A stretch of DNA of 64,000 nt, taken from NCBI GenBank assembly GCA_036927565.1, contig JAYESD010000009.1:152666929-152730928 (forward strand), given 5' to 3'. A program made the translations under genes and the position numbers. Position 1 is the stretch's first letter; each line of letters begins with the position of its first letter. Positions 41,903 through 53,186 of this stretch are shown here, piece after piece. The notes beneath the pieces are model-generated. The model was given only the letters and a program-made list of their open reading frames with translations, had not been told where the DNA came from and did no database searches. Source of the DNA: Tuctoria greenei. Lineage: Eukaryota > Streptophyta > Magnoliopsida > Poales > Poaceae.

Positions 41903-43785
41903 TGTAAGACCTATATGTGCTTAATACATTGGCTTGTAGTGAATACACTTGGCTTTGATGATAAAAGTTTTTAAATATCACCAAAACACCTTTTTGTCAA
42001 GGTCCGACTCTAGCTCTGAGCTACAACAAGGTCCAACGGTAGGTCCGGCTTGTTTTGGGTAGCTCCGGTTACGTTAGATGCTAGGTCTGGCTTCTTGGTA
42101 AGGTCCGACTAGCTTTGGTTAGCTCCGGTGAATCTTTAGCTCCGGCATGTCTTTGTTAGCTCCGGCATGTCTTTGATAGCTCCGGCATGTCTTTGATAGC
42201 TCCGGCATATACTTGATAGCTCCGGCATGCTTTTGCCAAGCTCCAACGTACTTTGTCTAGCTCTGGTTTTTGGGTTGACTAGGTTTGACTAGTTTTTTTG
42301 GTAAGCTCCGGTGCTAGGATCTACTAGTTTTGGTAAGCTCCGGCGCTAGGTTCTACTAGTTTGTGATAGCTCCGGCTCAAGCTCCGGGTTGCTCTGGCAA
42401 GGTCCGGAACTTGACCTAAGTGCTTCTGCTTTTCATTTGCAATGTTTCGTACTTGCTTTACATTGTTGGAAAGATTGCTTAGTATTCATTTGCTAAGTTT
42501 TTGGTGCGTTTTGGATGATATGGTTGATATCGTTTCTACTGTGGTTTTGCAACATGCTTATGTGAGGTTCTCACGTAAGGTGTTGCGTTCGGAACTAACT
42601 TGAGTCAAGTCGAGGACTTGGGCTCGTATGGATTGTTTGTTTGTTCATGTGCAGGTGTTGCTTGAGTTCAAGTCATGGCTGGTGACGGGATCCATTGGAC
42701 TAGTCTCAGGGAGGAGATGAGGTTCCAACAACCAAGTTCGGGAGGAACTGTGGTTGAGCGGGTCAGGAGGTCGCGCAAGATGATTGAATCAAGGGCAGTG
42801 CATATGAAGGTCGAAGGAAGGTGTTCGCACGTATGCATGCGGTGCATGACGTGGCAATATGCTTCTAGAGATGGATTATGGAAGGAAGATCTGATTGGAA
42901 GGATCGGATCGTATCAGTTGAAGACTTAGGCTGCTAGCTGAGTCGGTTATGGCTCGGTATGGAAAGTATCGAGTTGGTTATGTTAGGATTTCGTGTGTGA
43001 CGAATTTGAGTTGTTTAGGAATGTGGTATATGTTCCTAAGGTGTTTGGAAGTCTTAAGATTGCTTCTATCTGCGTATAGAAGAGTCCTAAGCAGTTATGG
43101 AAAGTTCCGATTGTGATCGGATTAGGATTGGAGTCCTAGTTGAGATTGGGATGGCCTAAGGGCTGGTTATATAAGCGAGGGAAGGCCAAAGCTCGTGAAA
43201 GACAACTTTGGGGCTGTTCCTCTTGTGTTCTATTGAATAAAATTCGTAGTTTGAAGGAACTTTTGTGCCTTGTTTGTCCGACTTGTTCTAGACAAGTTTT
43301 ACTCGTCGAGTTTCTGGACAGCACTACCTTTCATCGGTGGTTTTATCATAACTCGAGTTTTACTGATCCAATTGACGTGATTCTTTTTGGGTTGTCTTCA
43401 CAACTTGATTGTATAGCATATGTCAAAATTTCACGGTCATTGGATTTGTGGTTTTTGATCTACACGAGTTTCTTTGCAGCATTCCAGAAACTGTTTTTCT
43501 CGGGTAGGTCAGATTGACCATAGTCTGATCTTTCGATCATAACTTGAGTTTTTCTCGACGGATTCGAGTAATTCCTTTTTTGTTCTCTTCGTGACTTGAT
43601 TCTCTCTGATATCTATCACTTTTGTCATGGTGAAACACGTTTAGATTAGTCTCATACACGATTTCTTTAACAGATCATTTTTCTGCCAAAAGGGTTTGGG
43701 GTTTTAATTGTTTCCGCTGCGTAAGATTTTTAAATCTACCATTCACCCCCCTCTGGTAGCTTTTCACGTGCTCTTCGATCCTACA
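41903..43785 (+). repeat. 3' LTR of element C
   Basis: 1883 bp, paired with 33345-35232. It includes the 20-bp repeats and the same 84-codon frame (42675-42929). It ends CCTACA before the CTCTG duplication. Confidence 0.93.
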
Positions 43786-45330
43786 CTCTGGTGTCGTCCA
43801 CCATCTTGGCAGAAGTATCAACGGCAGGCCCCTTGGGAGGTGTCGGAGCTGGCTGCTATGGCGTCGCCCACCATCATCGTAGATACGTCGACGGCGGGCC
43901 CATTGGGAAGTGCCGGTGCTGGTTGCTCTGGCGTCGTCCACCATCTTTGTAGATACATCGACGGCAGGCCCTTGGTATACAGGCTATCATAAGAGAACTC
44001 TGTTAGCAACAAGAGCGGTGCAGGAGAGTTTACTCACTTATCCACGCTTGTTGCTGTCTCGACTTGCTGGGACGTCGACGGTGGGCCCCTTGGGAGGTGC
44101 CGGAGCTGGCTGCTCTGGCGTCGTTCAGCATCATCGTATAGACGTCGACGGTAGGTCCCTTGGGAGGTGCGGGAGCTGGTTTCTCTGGCGTCGCCCACCA
44201 TAATCGTAGAGTCATCGACGACAGGCCCCATGAGGAGTGACGAAGCTAGATGCTTCGGCAACGTCCACCATCGTTGCAAAAACATCGATGGCAGGCCCCT
44301 TGGGAGGTGCAGGAGTTGGCTGCTTTGGCGCCATCTACCATCTTCGCAGAAGCTTCGACGGTAGGCCCCTGGTTTATAGGCTATCACAAGAGAAACCTGT
44401 TAGCAACAAGAGTGGGGCAGGAGAGTTTACTCACATATCCACGCTTGTTGTTGTCGTCAACATGTTGGGACGTCGAAAGAGGGCCCCTTGGGAGGTGCCG
44501 GAGCTGGCTGCTCCGGCGTCGTCCACCATCATTGTAGAGACGTCGCCGACAGGCCCGTTGGGAGGGGCCGGAGCTTGCTACTCTGGCGTCGCCCACCATA
44601 CTCGTAGAGACGTCGCCGGCATGCCCCTTGGGTGGTGTCGGAGTGGCTTCTCCAGCATCGCCCACCATCGTCGTAGAGACGTCGATGACAGACCCCTTGG
44701 GAGGTGCCAAAGCTGGATGCTCTTGCGTCATCCACCATCTTCATAGATACGTCGACGGCACGCCCCTAGTGTACAAGCTATCACAAAAGAATACTGTTAG
44801 CAACAAGAGTGGGTCAGGACAGTTTACTCACTTATCCACGCTTGTTGCTGTCGTCGATGTGCTGGGACGTTGACAGCTTGCCCCTTGGGAGGTGCCGGAG
44901 GTGGTTGCTCTGGAGTCGTCCACCAATGTCGTAGATACGTCGACAGCAGACCCCTTGGGAGGTGCCGGAGCTAGCTGCTCTGGCACCATCCACCATCTTC
45001 GTAGAAGCATCGACGGTAGGCCCCTGGTTTATAGGCTATCACAAGAGAATCCTATTAGCAACAAGAGCGGGGAAGGAGAGTTTACTCACTTATCCATGCT
45101 TGTTGCTGTCGTCAACGTGCTGGGACATTGACGGCGGGCCCCTTGGGAGGTGCCAGAGCTGGCTGCTCCGGCATCGTCCACTATCATCATAGAGACGTCA
45201 AAGGCAGGACCCTTGGGAGGTGTTGGAGCTGGCTGCTCCAGCATCGCCCACCATCATCGTAGAGACGTCGTCGGCAGGCCCCTTGGGAGGGGCCGGAGCT
45301 GGATGCTCTGACGTCGCCCACCATCGTTGT
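43786..45330. repeat. 70-bp satellite array of D, segment 3
   Basis: This is the longest array segment. For example GTCGACGG recurs at 44073 and 44143. Spacer modules start near 43985, 44382, 44779 and 45037. Distances between modules across the whole array fit 118 + 70n once H1 and C are removed. Ends at the LTR of element E. Confidence 0.92.
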
Positions 45331-45924
45331 TGTCGGTACCCTACGTACTGGGTACCCCATGATACCACAAGAAAATCTACAGAGTTCCACCTGTCCGAGT
45401 TAAAGTCCTTCGAAGGCTCCATGTGTCCCGCAGCACTAGGCCCACCTCCCTCATTTGGGTAGCTCCGACGCCGCCACATGTAACGCAAGGTCGGACCTAA
45501 CTCCTTGTATAGGGAAGCTCCGGTCATGCTACGTGTCTAGTGGCCCCGGACCTAACCCCTAGTAGAGGGAAGCTCTGGTGCTGCCATGTGTATAGTAGCT
45601 CCGGACCTGCCTCCCCACAGATGGAAGTTCCAGAGCTGCCACGTGTCGAGCCTCCAGACCTAAGACTGCAATGGAAAGACTGTCGGATCTCCAACGGTGC
45701 GGACATTCAAGGGGCAGTTAAAGCAGCCGTTACAAGACCTGATTACATGTCACTAATGCCATGTTAATGACACACGATCAGAGGAATATTAATATCGTTA
45801 ATGCTGCCATTAAGGCACATTATCACCCTGTTAATTACACTTAATACATGCAGATCGTGTATAGGTGATTTAATACCGTCGAGGCCACATGTCGGGTCAG
45901 GCTAACATTGTAACGGTAGGTCCT
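45331..45924 (+). repeat. Truncated 5' LTR of element E
   Basis: 594 bp from TGTCGGTACCC, alignable with the reverse of A's LTR down to 22466. It ends at CCT, after which gag leader sequence GAGATTTCGAG follows. The last 257 bp of the LTR (TATA box, R, U5) and the primer binding site are missing. U3 keeps CACGTGT- and AGCTCCGG-bearing units. Confidence 0.88.
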
Positions 45925-45935
45925 GAGATTTCGAG

Positions 45936-47135
45936 ATGGTTAACTCCACCGCAGAATCGTCCAACGACCACGCTAAGCAACTTGCTAGAGGAAATCCCTC
46001 CAATTTGCAACAGCCAGCTGGTGCTGTTGTCCAGCTGGGTGTCATTCCACCACCACCACCACCTGCTCTAGCAAACAATGTCGGACAATAGGATAATGTC
46101 TTTGCATCGGTCACTGCATTGACGCACAACAACCAGGAGAAAGTGATCAACACAGAGCGTACTCTTCTTCAGCGTCCACAGGCGTTCAGAGCACCTCAAG
46201 GTGCAATGGAGCAGTGGGGCACTGATGTTGAGCATCTGGTTGCAGCAGCAGCCGATGCCATCAGCAACCAAGGCCTGCCCCCTTCAGGGCCAGCACCTTC
46301 TCAACGTAGGACCTTGTCTGGCAGACTTTGTCCTCAAGTTTCACAGCACAAGAGACGTGGTGTGTCCCAACAAGTGACATCACGGCCCTTCGGGGCGAGA
46401 CGCACCCATACTGCATCGAGACTCTTGATGCATGATCTCCAGTCGGAGCTCGACTGACGATACAGGCAGCAAGACGGCCGCGTCCATATCGAGCGTGCTT
46501 GCGAGAGGCGAGAGGCTCAGCAAAACCCTTCTACTTATGGAGTAGGGGGCGGCTGTTCATCCTTTGCCATGCACCTTCACTTGGTTCAATGGCCATAGAA
46601 GTTCCGGCCTCATGTGCCGGAGAAGCATGATGGGACTGTCAACCATGTCGAATTCCTCCAGATATACTCCACCGCCATCCTCGCGGCGGGAGGCAATGAG
46701 GTCGTGATGGACAACTATTTCCCTGTGGCATTGACTGGGACAGCCAGGTCCTGGTTCATGAGTCTTCTGCCTCACTCCATCAACAGTTGGGTAGAGCTTT
46801 GCCGCCAGTTCACCGCTAACTTTGGGAGCTCCTACACTCGACCTGGCACGGAGCTGGATTTATTTGCCGTACAGCAGAAGTCGAGGGAGTCACTTCGATC
46901 GTTCGTCCAACGGTTTTCCCAGGTACGGAACACAATTCATTCCATCTCCAACGCATCTGTCGTTGCTGCATTTCAAAAAGGCGTTAGAGATAAGAAGATG
47001 TTGGAGAAACTGGTGAAAAAAGAAGTCACCAGCGTCACTGAACTCTTTAGCCTAGTCGACAAATGTGCTAAGACTGCAGAGGGCGGAGAGATGCACTCCA
47101 AACTAGCTCCGGAGGCTGGAAAAAAGTCCTCCAGG
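45936..47135 (+). pseudogene. gag of element E, first part
   Basis: ATG 45936 starts MVNSTAESSNDH, stopped by TAG 46089-46091. Further pieces are 46119-46457 (VEHLVAAAADAISNQGLPPS) and the capsid-like domain 46614-47135 (VEFLQIYSTAILAAGGNEVV, TARSWFMSLLPHSINSW, VAAFQKGVRDKKMLEKLVKK), with a stop at 46456-46458. The frame is cut in the Lys-rich linker at 47135 by G1 and resumes at 50239. Confidence 0.88.
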
Positions 47136-50100
47136 TGTAACACCCTGATTTTCAAGTTTTGGCAAATTGAAAACTAAAATGGGAACTTAGAGTTAATAAT
47201 AGGAAAGAAATTGTTTTTATAAAAGAAAAATATAAAATATATGCACCTCATCTTGCATTTGCATTCATTCTTAAGTATTAAATTTATTTACCAAAATAAA
47301 TACATTAAAATCAATTAAATTAGCATAACTAATATGGAACAACAGAGATAAAAGGAAGAAAAAACTTAATATAGAAGAAAGAAACAATAAGTAATAAGAA
47401 TACATAAATAAAATAAAATAAAATAAATAGCATATGAATAAAAAATAAAAAAATAAACAGAAACAAAAAAGTGAACAGATAATATAAATAATAAAGAAGA
47501 GAAATAAACAAATAAATAAAAAAATAACTAAAAAATAATATAAGAAAAAAAAACAAACTTATATGAAAAAAAAGAAAAAAATTAAAGAAGCAGCCCCGCT
47601 GGCCAGGCCGAGCGGCCGGCCCGCCAGCACGCGCCCCGCACCGTGGCCCCGAGCGCTCCCAGCGCTCTGCTGCCTCAACCCTGCCCGACCGGCCGCGCCC
47701 CTCTCGCGCGCGCTCCCTTGCCCAGCGCGTGACCCCGGCCCCACCCCGCACTCCCGCGTTGACCAGCGCCCCAGCGTGCGCCCGCTCGCGCCTCCCGCGC
47801 CCAGCGCGCCGCCAGCCAGCCCGATTGCATGCCCTAGCGCCGCACACGCATCCCAGCGCCCGCGCCTGGCTATAAAAGGTGACCGGGACTCCGAAGTTCT
47901 TGACGCCAGAAGCCAAACAAAACCCTAGCCGCCGGTACAGAAAAAAAAGAGAAGAACAGAGGCACCACCAGGGAAAAAGGGGAGGAAGAGGAGGAAAAAT
48001 AGGAGGGTGCCGTCGTCCGCCGGAGATCATCGTCGTCATCGCGCTGCCATCGTCGTACCGGCGAATGATCACATTGCCATCTCCTTCGTCTATATCATGC
48101 CTTCATCTACTTCGTCTATGTTAGACCGCCGTCATCTTCATCAACGAAACCTTAGATCCCGGAGACACGCCACGTCGCTGCCGCTCCACGACCGTCCGGA
48201 CTTGATACGCATACGGTAGGTATTACAATCTAGACCTAGACTATTAATTTGGTTCTAGTATATGAATTAGAGCACATATAGAACGTGTTTTATTTGAGCG
48301 ATCGTTAATCATTGTCTAATCATCTTAAAAATCACTTGGAACACACAAGTTAGATTAAATCATACAAGATCAATATGATATTTTAGATTTGGCAAAATTT
48401 ATATTTTCACTGATATTTAATCTGTTTTTCAGATTTAATAAATGAGATTAAAGCCTAGTTAATTCATAAAGTATCAAATTAAATCCAAAAAAATTCCTAA
48501 AAATTTAAAATAAATTCTAGTAAGTTATTAATAATATTTTCAGTATATTTAATGTTCTGAAATAACTATTTTGCTTCTAAATTAATTGTAATTAATTACA
48601 AACTTGCTCAAATAAATAGGAAATCATTATAGAAAATTATTAAAAAGCCATAGAAAGTTATGTAACATTAATACAAACGTATTTTCTGCATATATTCATA
48701 TTTTTCATATTGATTAGTGGTTGCAATGCATTTATTATGTATGTTTGCTTGTGTATGTAGTTGATTGCGAGTAGACGGTTTGCTCAAGTGGTTATGATCG
48801 AGAAGCGAGTATGCGTGGATCTTCGAGTGCAAGACTTTGAGTTGATTGACCATCGGAATTGCAGAATATTAAGGCAAGTGTCCTTGAAGCATATTGATCC
48901 TGTTTTTAAAATAAATGTTTTGTTTGTAAACTGCATGCTTGTGTCAATTTGATGGGAAATCCTATGATAGGAAGTTTACTAGCTTTGTTAAACCACCCTT
49001 GTCACCTGGAATACATGGTAGTGAGTCGGGAATGGTTTTTACCTTTTTGCTTCACTTAATTAATTGGGATTGGAAAACAACTACTCAATTAATTATGCAT
49101 TGATGAGACTATGGTTAATATGAACTGGTTAAAATGATATGGTAATGGGTGATCTAAGCAAGCATGGTATGTGGATGGGTTGGATGTTCTGGTGGTTTGC
49201 TTGCTTCCGATCTAAGGACCGGTTCATGCGAGAATATGTCAGGACAACAGTGCCACCACAAGGCCAAGTATGGGTGCGGCGTAGCTGAATAATTAGGAGC
49301 GTTGCTAGTATTGTATAGACCATTGGATGGCGCGGGGAATGGGAGTTGAGGAGGGCTGCCCTGGGATCCGCATGGCACACGAGGGGGGCCCGTGGGTGAG
49401 AGAATGGAGATTCAAGCCTGCCAGTGAAAACTTAGTGGGCCCGTACATACTAGTAGTCCCTTTTGAAAGGCTATTTTGTGATCTCTTGGCCGCACACCTA
49501 TGGAAGTGTGATAAGGAATAATAGAGGTTCTTAGTCACCGAAAGGTGATGAAATCACGAACATGTGGGTAAAGTGGTACAACCTCTGCAGAGTGTTAAAA
49601 ACTATCATGATAGCCGTGCTCCCGGTTAAGAGCGCCTGGATAACTTCCATGATTAGAGGATTTTGGTATTGGGATGGTTGGATTATGGTTATGGGGTGGT
49701 AATGGTTAAGAATGGTTTTTGGCTTATGGTTATGGATATGAATTTGAGTTATGGTAACTGGACATGGATAATAATGATGTTGGCAATAATTGGATATGGT
49801 TTGTATTATGTTAATATGATGGTTATGATGGGATTGTTTCACATAGACATAGTATAATGCTTTTCAAATGTTTTAATGTACTTTTCAGCACTTAGCCATT
49901 ATTATATTCGTCATTTGTATCAGCTACATGTCATATTTTCCCACACTTGCTGAGTACGACATGTACTCACCCTTGCAACCCCCCCCCCCCCCCAACACCT
50001 GCTAGAGATATTTTGGAGATCAACATGGAGCACTAGGTTGTGTACCGCCGTCGACTGCCTGCGGAGTTGGAGTCGCCTACGCTAGTTTATTTTCCGCTGC

Positions 50101-50238
50101 AATAGAATCAAGGTATATTTATTATTCGTGACATGGTTAAATTTTGATTTCCGTTTGTGATGCATTTGTGTATGTGTGATGAACATCTTGGGCACACATA
50201 CACTACACTTGGTTCATTTTTCAGAACCAGGTGTCACA
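47136..50238 (+). mobile_element. G1: solo LTR of about 3.1 kb (Tekay/Del-like gypsy)
   Basis: 3103 bp from TGTAACACC to GGTGTCACA, flanked by CCAGG (47131-47135) and CCAAG (50239-50243), a duplication with one mismatch. The undisrupted gag of B reads across the join. No internal coding is present, so it is a solo LTR. Its 3' half (about 48700-50238) is homologous to the inverted LTR of F (57304-58900), including a CATGATAGCCGTGCTCCCGG block. A TATAAAAGG box is at 47871-47879. Confidence 0.85.
47575..47880 (+). promoter_or_regulatory. GC-rich promoter region of G1 with TATA box
   Basis: About 300 bp of very GC- and CpG-rich sequence ends in GCCTGGCTATAAAAGG. It follows about 400 bp of very A-rich sequence (47160-47575). 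It looks like a U3 promoter of a long LTR; the transcription start would be about 30 nt downstream. Confidence 0.55.
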
Positions 50239-51093
50239 CCAAGGCTGAAACCACAGCCTCCAGCTGTGGAAAAAAGAAGAAAAAGTCCAACGGCAAGAAG
50301 AAGCCATCGGCTGACACGCCTACTACTGCTGTAGCTGCAGCTCCGGGTGGCCAGGGCCACGCCCCGAAAAACGTCCTCGGCCATCATCTGAAGATGGTGG
50401 GGTCAAAAGAATGTGGTATCCAATCCTCAAAACGGACACTCACAATCTGGAAGATTGTTGTGAGGTCCAAAACCTTGTTGAGCGCTTCAACAAGCGCTGA
50501 GAAGAAGCTCATTTCCGCCAGCAGGAAGGAAAGTAGAAGGTCGACGAAGCTATGGCTGATCCAGAGCTAGGCTTCTAGGACCCCAAGAAGGTCCTGAAGG
50601 CTATGTACAACACTGTAGACAAAGATTCTGACATCTCCGACAACGAGCGTCGGGAGACTCTACATACCATATATGGAGGGTCCTGGGATATCACCTCCCG
50701 CCGCGTCCTCAAGATGATGCGTCGGGAGATGGCCGCCACAACTCCCACTGCCATGGAAGAACCTCACCAGAAGCAGATGGACACTCCCATCACTTTTGAT
50801 GCTTTAGACTGCCTGAGGAAGATGATCGGAGCTGGTCAACTGCCGTTGATGGTTTCTCCTACCATCAATAACGTCCAGCTTTATCATGTCTTGGTGGATG
50901 GAGGTGCAGCGCTCAACCTCCTCAGCTATGAAGCGTTCGTGAAGATCCATCTCCGACTCTCGGACCTTCGCCCCTCACGTCCCTTCTCCGGGGTAGGTCC
51001 GAAAGTTATCTCCCCCCTCGGATCAATTACACTCCCGGTGACCATCGGAACTTGGGAGAACTACAGGACCGAGAAGCTGGTCCTCGATGTGGC
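50239..51093 (+). pseudogene. gag C-terminus and protease of element E
   Basis: This continues after G1 with a Lys-rich linker (CGKKKKKSNGKKKPS). A frameshift lies in the zinc-binding segment, whose ligands are partly lost (YPILKTDTHNLEDCCEV where B has CPIHKTGSHSLEDC). The open protease frame follows from about 50603 (ISDNERRETLHTIYGGSWDI, active site VDGGAALNLLS). It stops in LVLDVA at 51093, where H2 is inserted. HISLPFNAILG continues after 52762. Confidence 0.87.
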
Positions 51094-52762
51094 TGTTGAC
51101 AGCTGTTATATACCCATTTCATCCATCAATTTAACTCAATTATGTGAAGGATTTGTCATTTCTTGCACACATCACCTTTCTACCTAACCCAATTCCACTT
51201 GGACTTGGAGAAATATGTGTATGCAGCATTTTATGCAGGAAATGGGGAAATGTAGAGGGACCAATCCTATAAAATATCATCTCAGCCAATCAGGCGACGA
51301 CACGTGGCATCCCATGGATCAAATGGCCCACAAACAGAAGTATCCGAGGAGATCCAACGGTGTATCACCCATATACATCAAGGGGGCCCACCTGGCAGCC
51401 ACCTGGAGGAAGCACTCCACGTTTGTAGTGCTGACCAGGTCGGCCGAACCAGGGGTTCGGCCGACCCCTTCCTAGTGCCAAACGCGGTCAAACGATGCGT
51501 GTTGGCTCCTCCTGGCTTGAAGGAGTCAATGGTGACTGATTCACACGCTTTTGGTGGCGAGAACCAACCTCAACACTAGTATAAATAGGACCCCCTACCC
51601 CTCACTTCAACACACACCACTTGAGCTTCATCTCCATTGTATACACTATCATCCATAGTCTTAGAGGAGTTAGGTTGTAGAGAGGAGAGTCTCTAGTCCC
51701 AAGTCCAAATTGGGAAAGGAGTAAGGAGTCTCTCTCTTCCCAATACTACATTGAGAAAGGTATGACTCATGTATTCTTTCTTGTATTTGTGACTTTATGC
51801 ATAATAAAGATAGTATCTTTAGTCTCTACTTATACATATACTTGGTCAAAGCGTTTCTTGTTTGATTGTGGAGTCCATGTATGTGGAAGGTATAGCTTCT
51901 ATGACTATTTCATCATGAACATATCTCATTATCATAGAACCTATAGACCCCCACTATAGTCTAGTTAATTATAACATAACTATGTTAGTATGGATAATTA
52001 TGTTGTGTATCAACATTGGTTCAATGATGATTCAATTCATTGCCTTAGGATGGATTGTGCCTAGGCTCTTAAGGTAATTACTTAATATGCTAGCATGGTG
52101 CTAGGATAGCTAAGTAGCATTGGATGTCTCGTAGATCCACGGAAGAGGTAGGCAGTAGGTGGTGACAGCCCTATCTGTCCTTTGTAGTCCTCCACGTTCG
52201 GCTATGCCACAGGCTCTTGGCGGGAGTCGCCCTAGTATTGCTAGGAGTAAGCCCGTGCCCGATGTGTTGAACCACATAGCATAAGTATTCACTATTGATC
52301 TAGATTATGGATAATTAGTTTAGACTATGTATATGTAGAATAGATCATAGTAGGAGTACCTCCATAACTCTCAACCTTAACTAACCTCTAGGATCCTCTT
52401 ACCCCCATTAGACTTGAAAGCTTTTATGTGTGTCACACTACCTCCACTATTATTTTATCCATCCTTACTAGACTCTTACCTAGACCTTTCTACCCTTGCC
52501 ACTTGATGATTGTTATATCTCTTCCCTGCCTTCCTTTGGGATCAAATAAATGACACCCTTGGGAATACTCTTAAGGGGAAATGCTACAATGATACCTCTG
52601 TGCGCTTGCGGAATTCACTCTGTGATCCAATAGAACAATTAACAAGCATTTTTGACACATCAGTTGGAAATGTTTAGTTAATGGTGCATAAGAAATACCA
52701 ACAATCATTTCTGGCGCCGTTGCCGAGGATGATTTGTTAGTATATCTTAGGAGCCGTCAATA
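51094..52762 (+). mobile_element. Solo LTR H2 in the protease of E
   Basis: 1669 bp from TGTTGACAGCTG to GCCGTCAATA, flanked by GTGGC at 51089-51093 and 52763-52767. TATAAATA is at 51580-51587. TGGCGCCGTTGCCGAGGA is at 52712-52729. It is homologous to H1 throughout. A 125-bp core (about 52125-52265) is far better conserved than the flanks. Confidence 0.9.
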
Positions 52763-53186
52763 GTGGCGCACATTAGCCTGCCCTTCAACGCTATCCTAGG
52801 CAACCAGCCCTATATAGGTTTATGGCCGTAGCTCACTATGGCTACTTGGTGTTTAAGATGCTGACACCTGCATTCTCTGGATCCGTGGAGATCGCACTCC
52901 AAGAGTCACCGCGCTAGAAGAACTCCATGTGCTTGCAACAACGCAGGAGGAAGCATCCGACAAGGACCAAACTGCTCAACCTCCAAGCTCGCATTACCGA
53001 GGCTCAACTTCTGCACCACACGTGCAGCCAAGCAGCGACACCAACATTCCCGTCAAAGTCATCCAAATTGGTTCTGATGCTGCCCAGACCACCCGAATAT
53101 CAGGAGGTCTGGACAACAAATACGAACTTGCGCTCATCACTTTCCTCTGGGCGAATGTCGACGTGTTTGCATGACAACCATCGCAG
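52763..53186 (+). pseudogene. Protease end and RT linker of element E
   Basis: VAHISLPFNAILG, then a frameshift and stop in the LYRFM.. region, then QEEASDKDQTAQPPSSH and GGLDNKYELALITFLWANVD. TGA at 53173-53175 stands where B has the Trp codon of FAWQPSQ. The Tyr of NKYELAL is TAC here but TAG in A and B. Confidence 0.85.

Larger units (their letters stand above)
33345..43785 (+). mobile_element. Element C: Ty1/copia retrotransposon, SIRE/Maximus type
   Basis: 10.4 kb with LTRs at 33345-35232 and 41903-43785, TGTAAGACC...CCTACA ends, and flanking CTCCG (33340-33344) and CTCTG (43786-43790), one mismatch. A TGGTATCAGAGC primer binding site follows the left LTR, and CAAGGGGGAGAT precedes the right one. 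Domain order is gag, protease, integrase, RT, RNase H, i.e. copia. The long Cys-rich gag and the SSRKQNSVAQSTAE end are typical of the SIRE/Opie group. LTR divergence is about 2-2.5 percent by hand count. It is nearly intact but has at least three lesions. Confidence 0.95.
25552..45330 (-). mobile_element. Element D: Tat-related gypsy element, 3' half, split by H1 and C
   Basis: The layout mirrors A and B: a 3' LTR at the left (25552-26589), a polypurine tract, a plus-strand antisense gene (to 29976), a hairpin, then the 70-bp array. The array contains solo LTR H1 and copia element C and stops at 45330, where element E is inserted. The pol part of D would follow beyond E, outside the window. 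Only 3' parts are visible, so assignment rests on the antisense gene and the LTR block. Confidence 0.8.

Noticed and set aside
44034..44746. Open frames of 95-169 codons in array segment 3
   Set aside because: Same reason: translation of satellite repeats.
47329..48072. 247-codon minus frame
   Set aside because: Low-complexity: A-rich/T-rich sequence gives Phe/Ile/Leu runs and the CpG-rich block gives Arg/Ala/Gly runs. It is part of the G1 LTR.
48761..48952. Short frame VMIEKRVCVDLRVQDFELID as a host gene exon
   Set aside because: It lies in the middle of the G1 LTR, bounded by its target duplications; no flanking exons.
49981..49994. Poly-C tract of about 14 bases as a regulatory element (another at 54211-54224)
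   Set aside because: Homopolymers of this length are prone to slippage and sequencing error; the aligned place in F has a shorter GGGGGG run.
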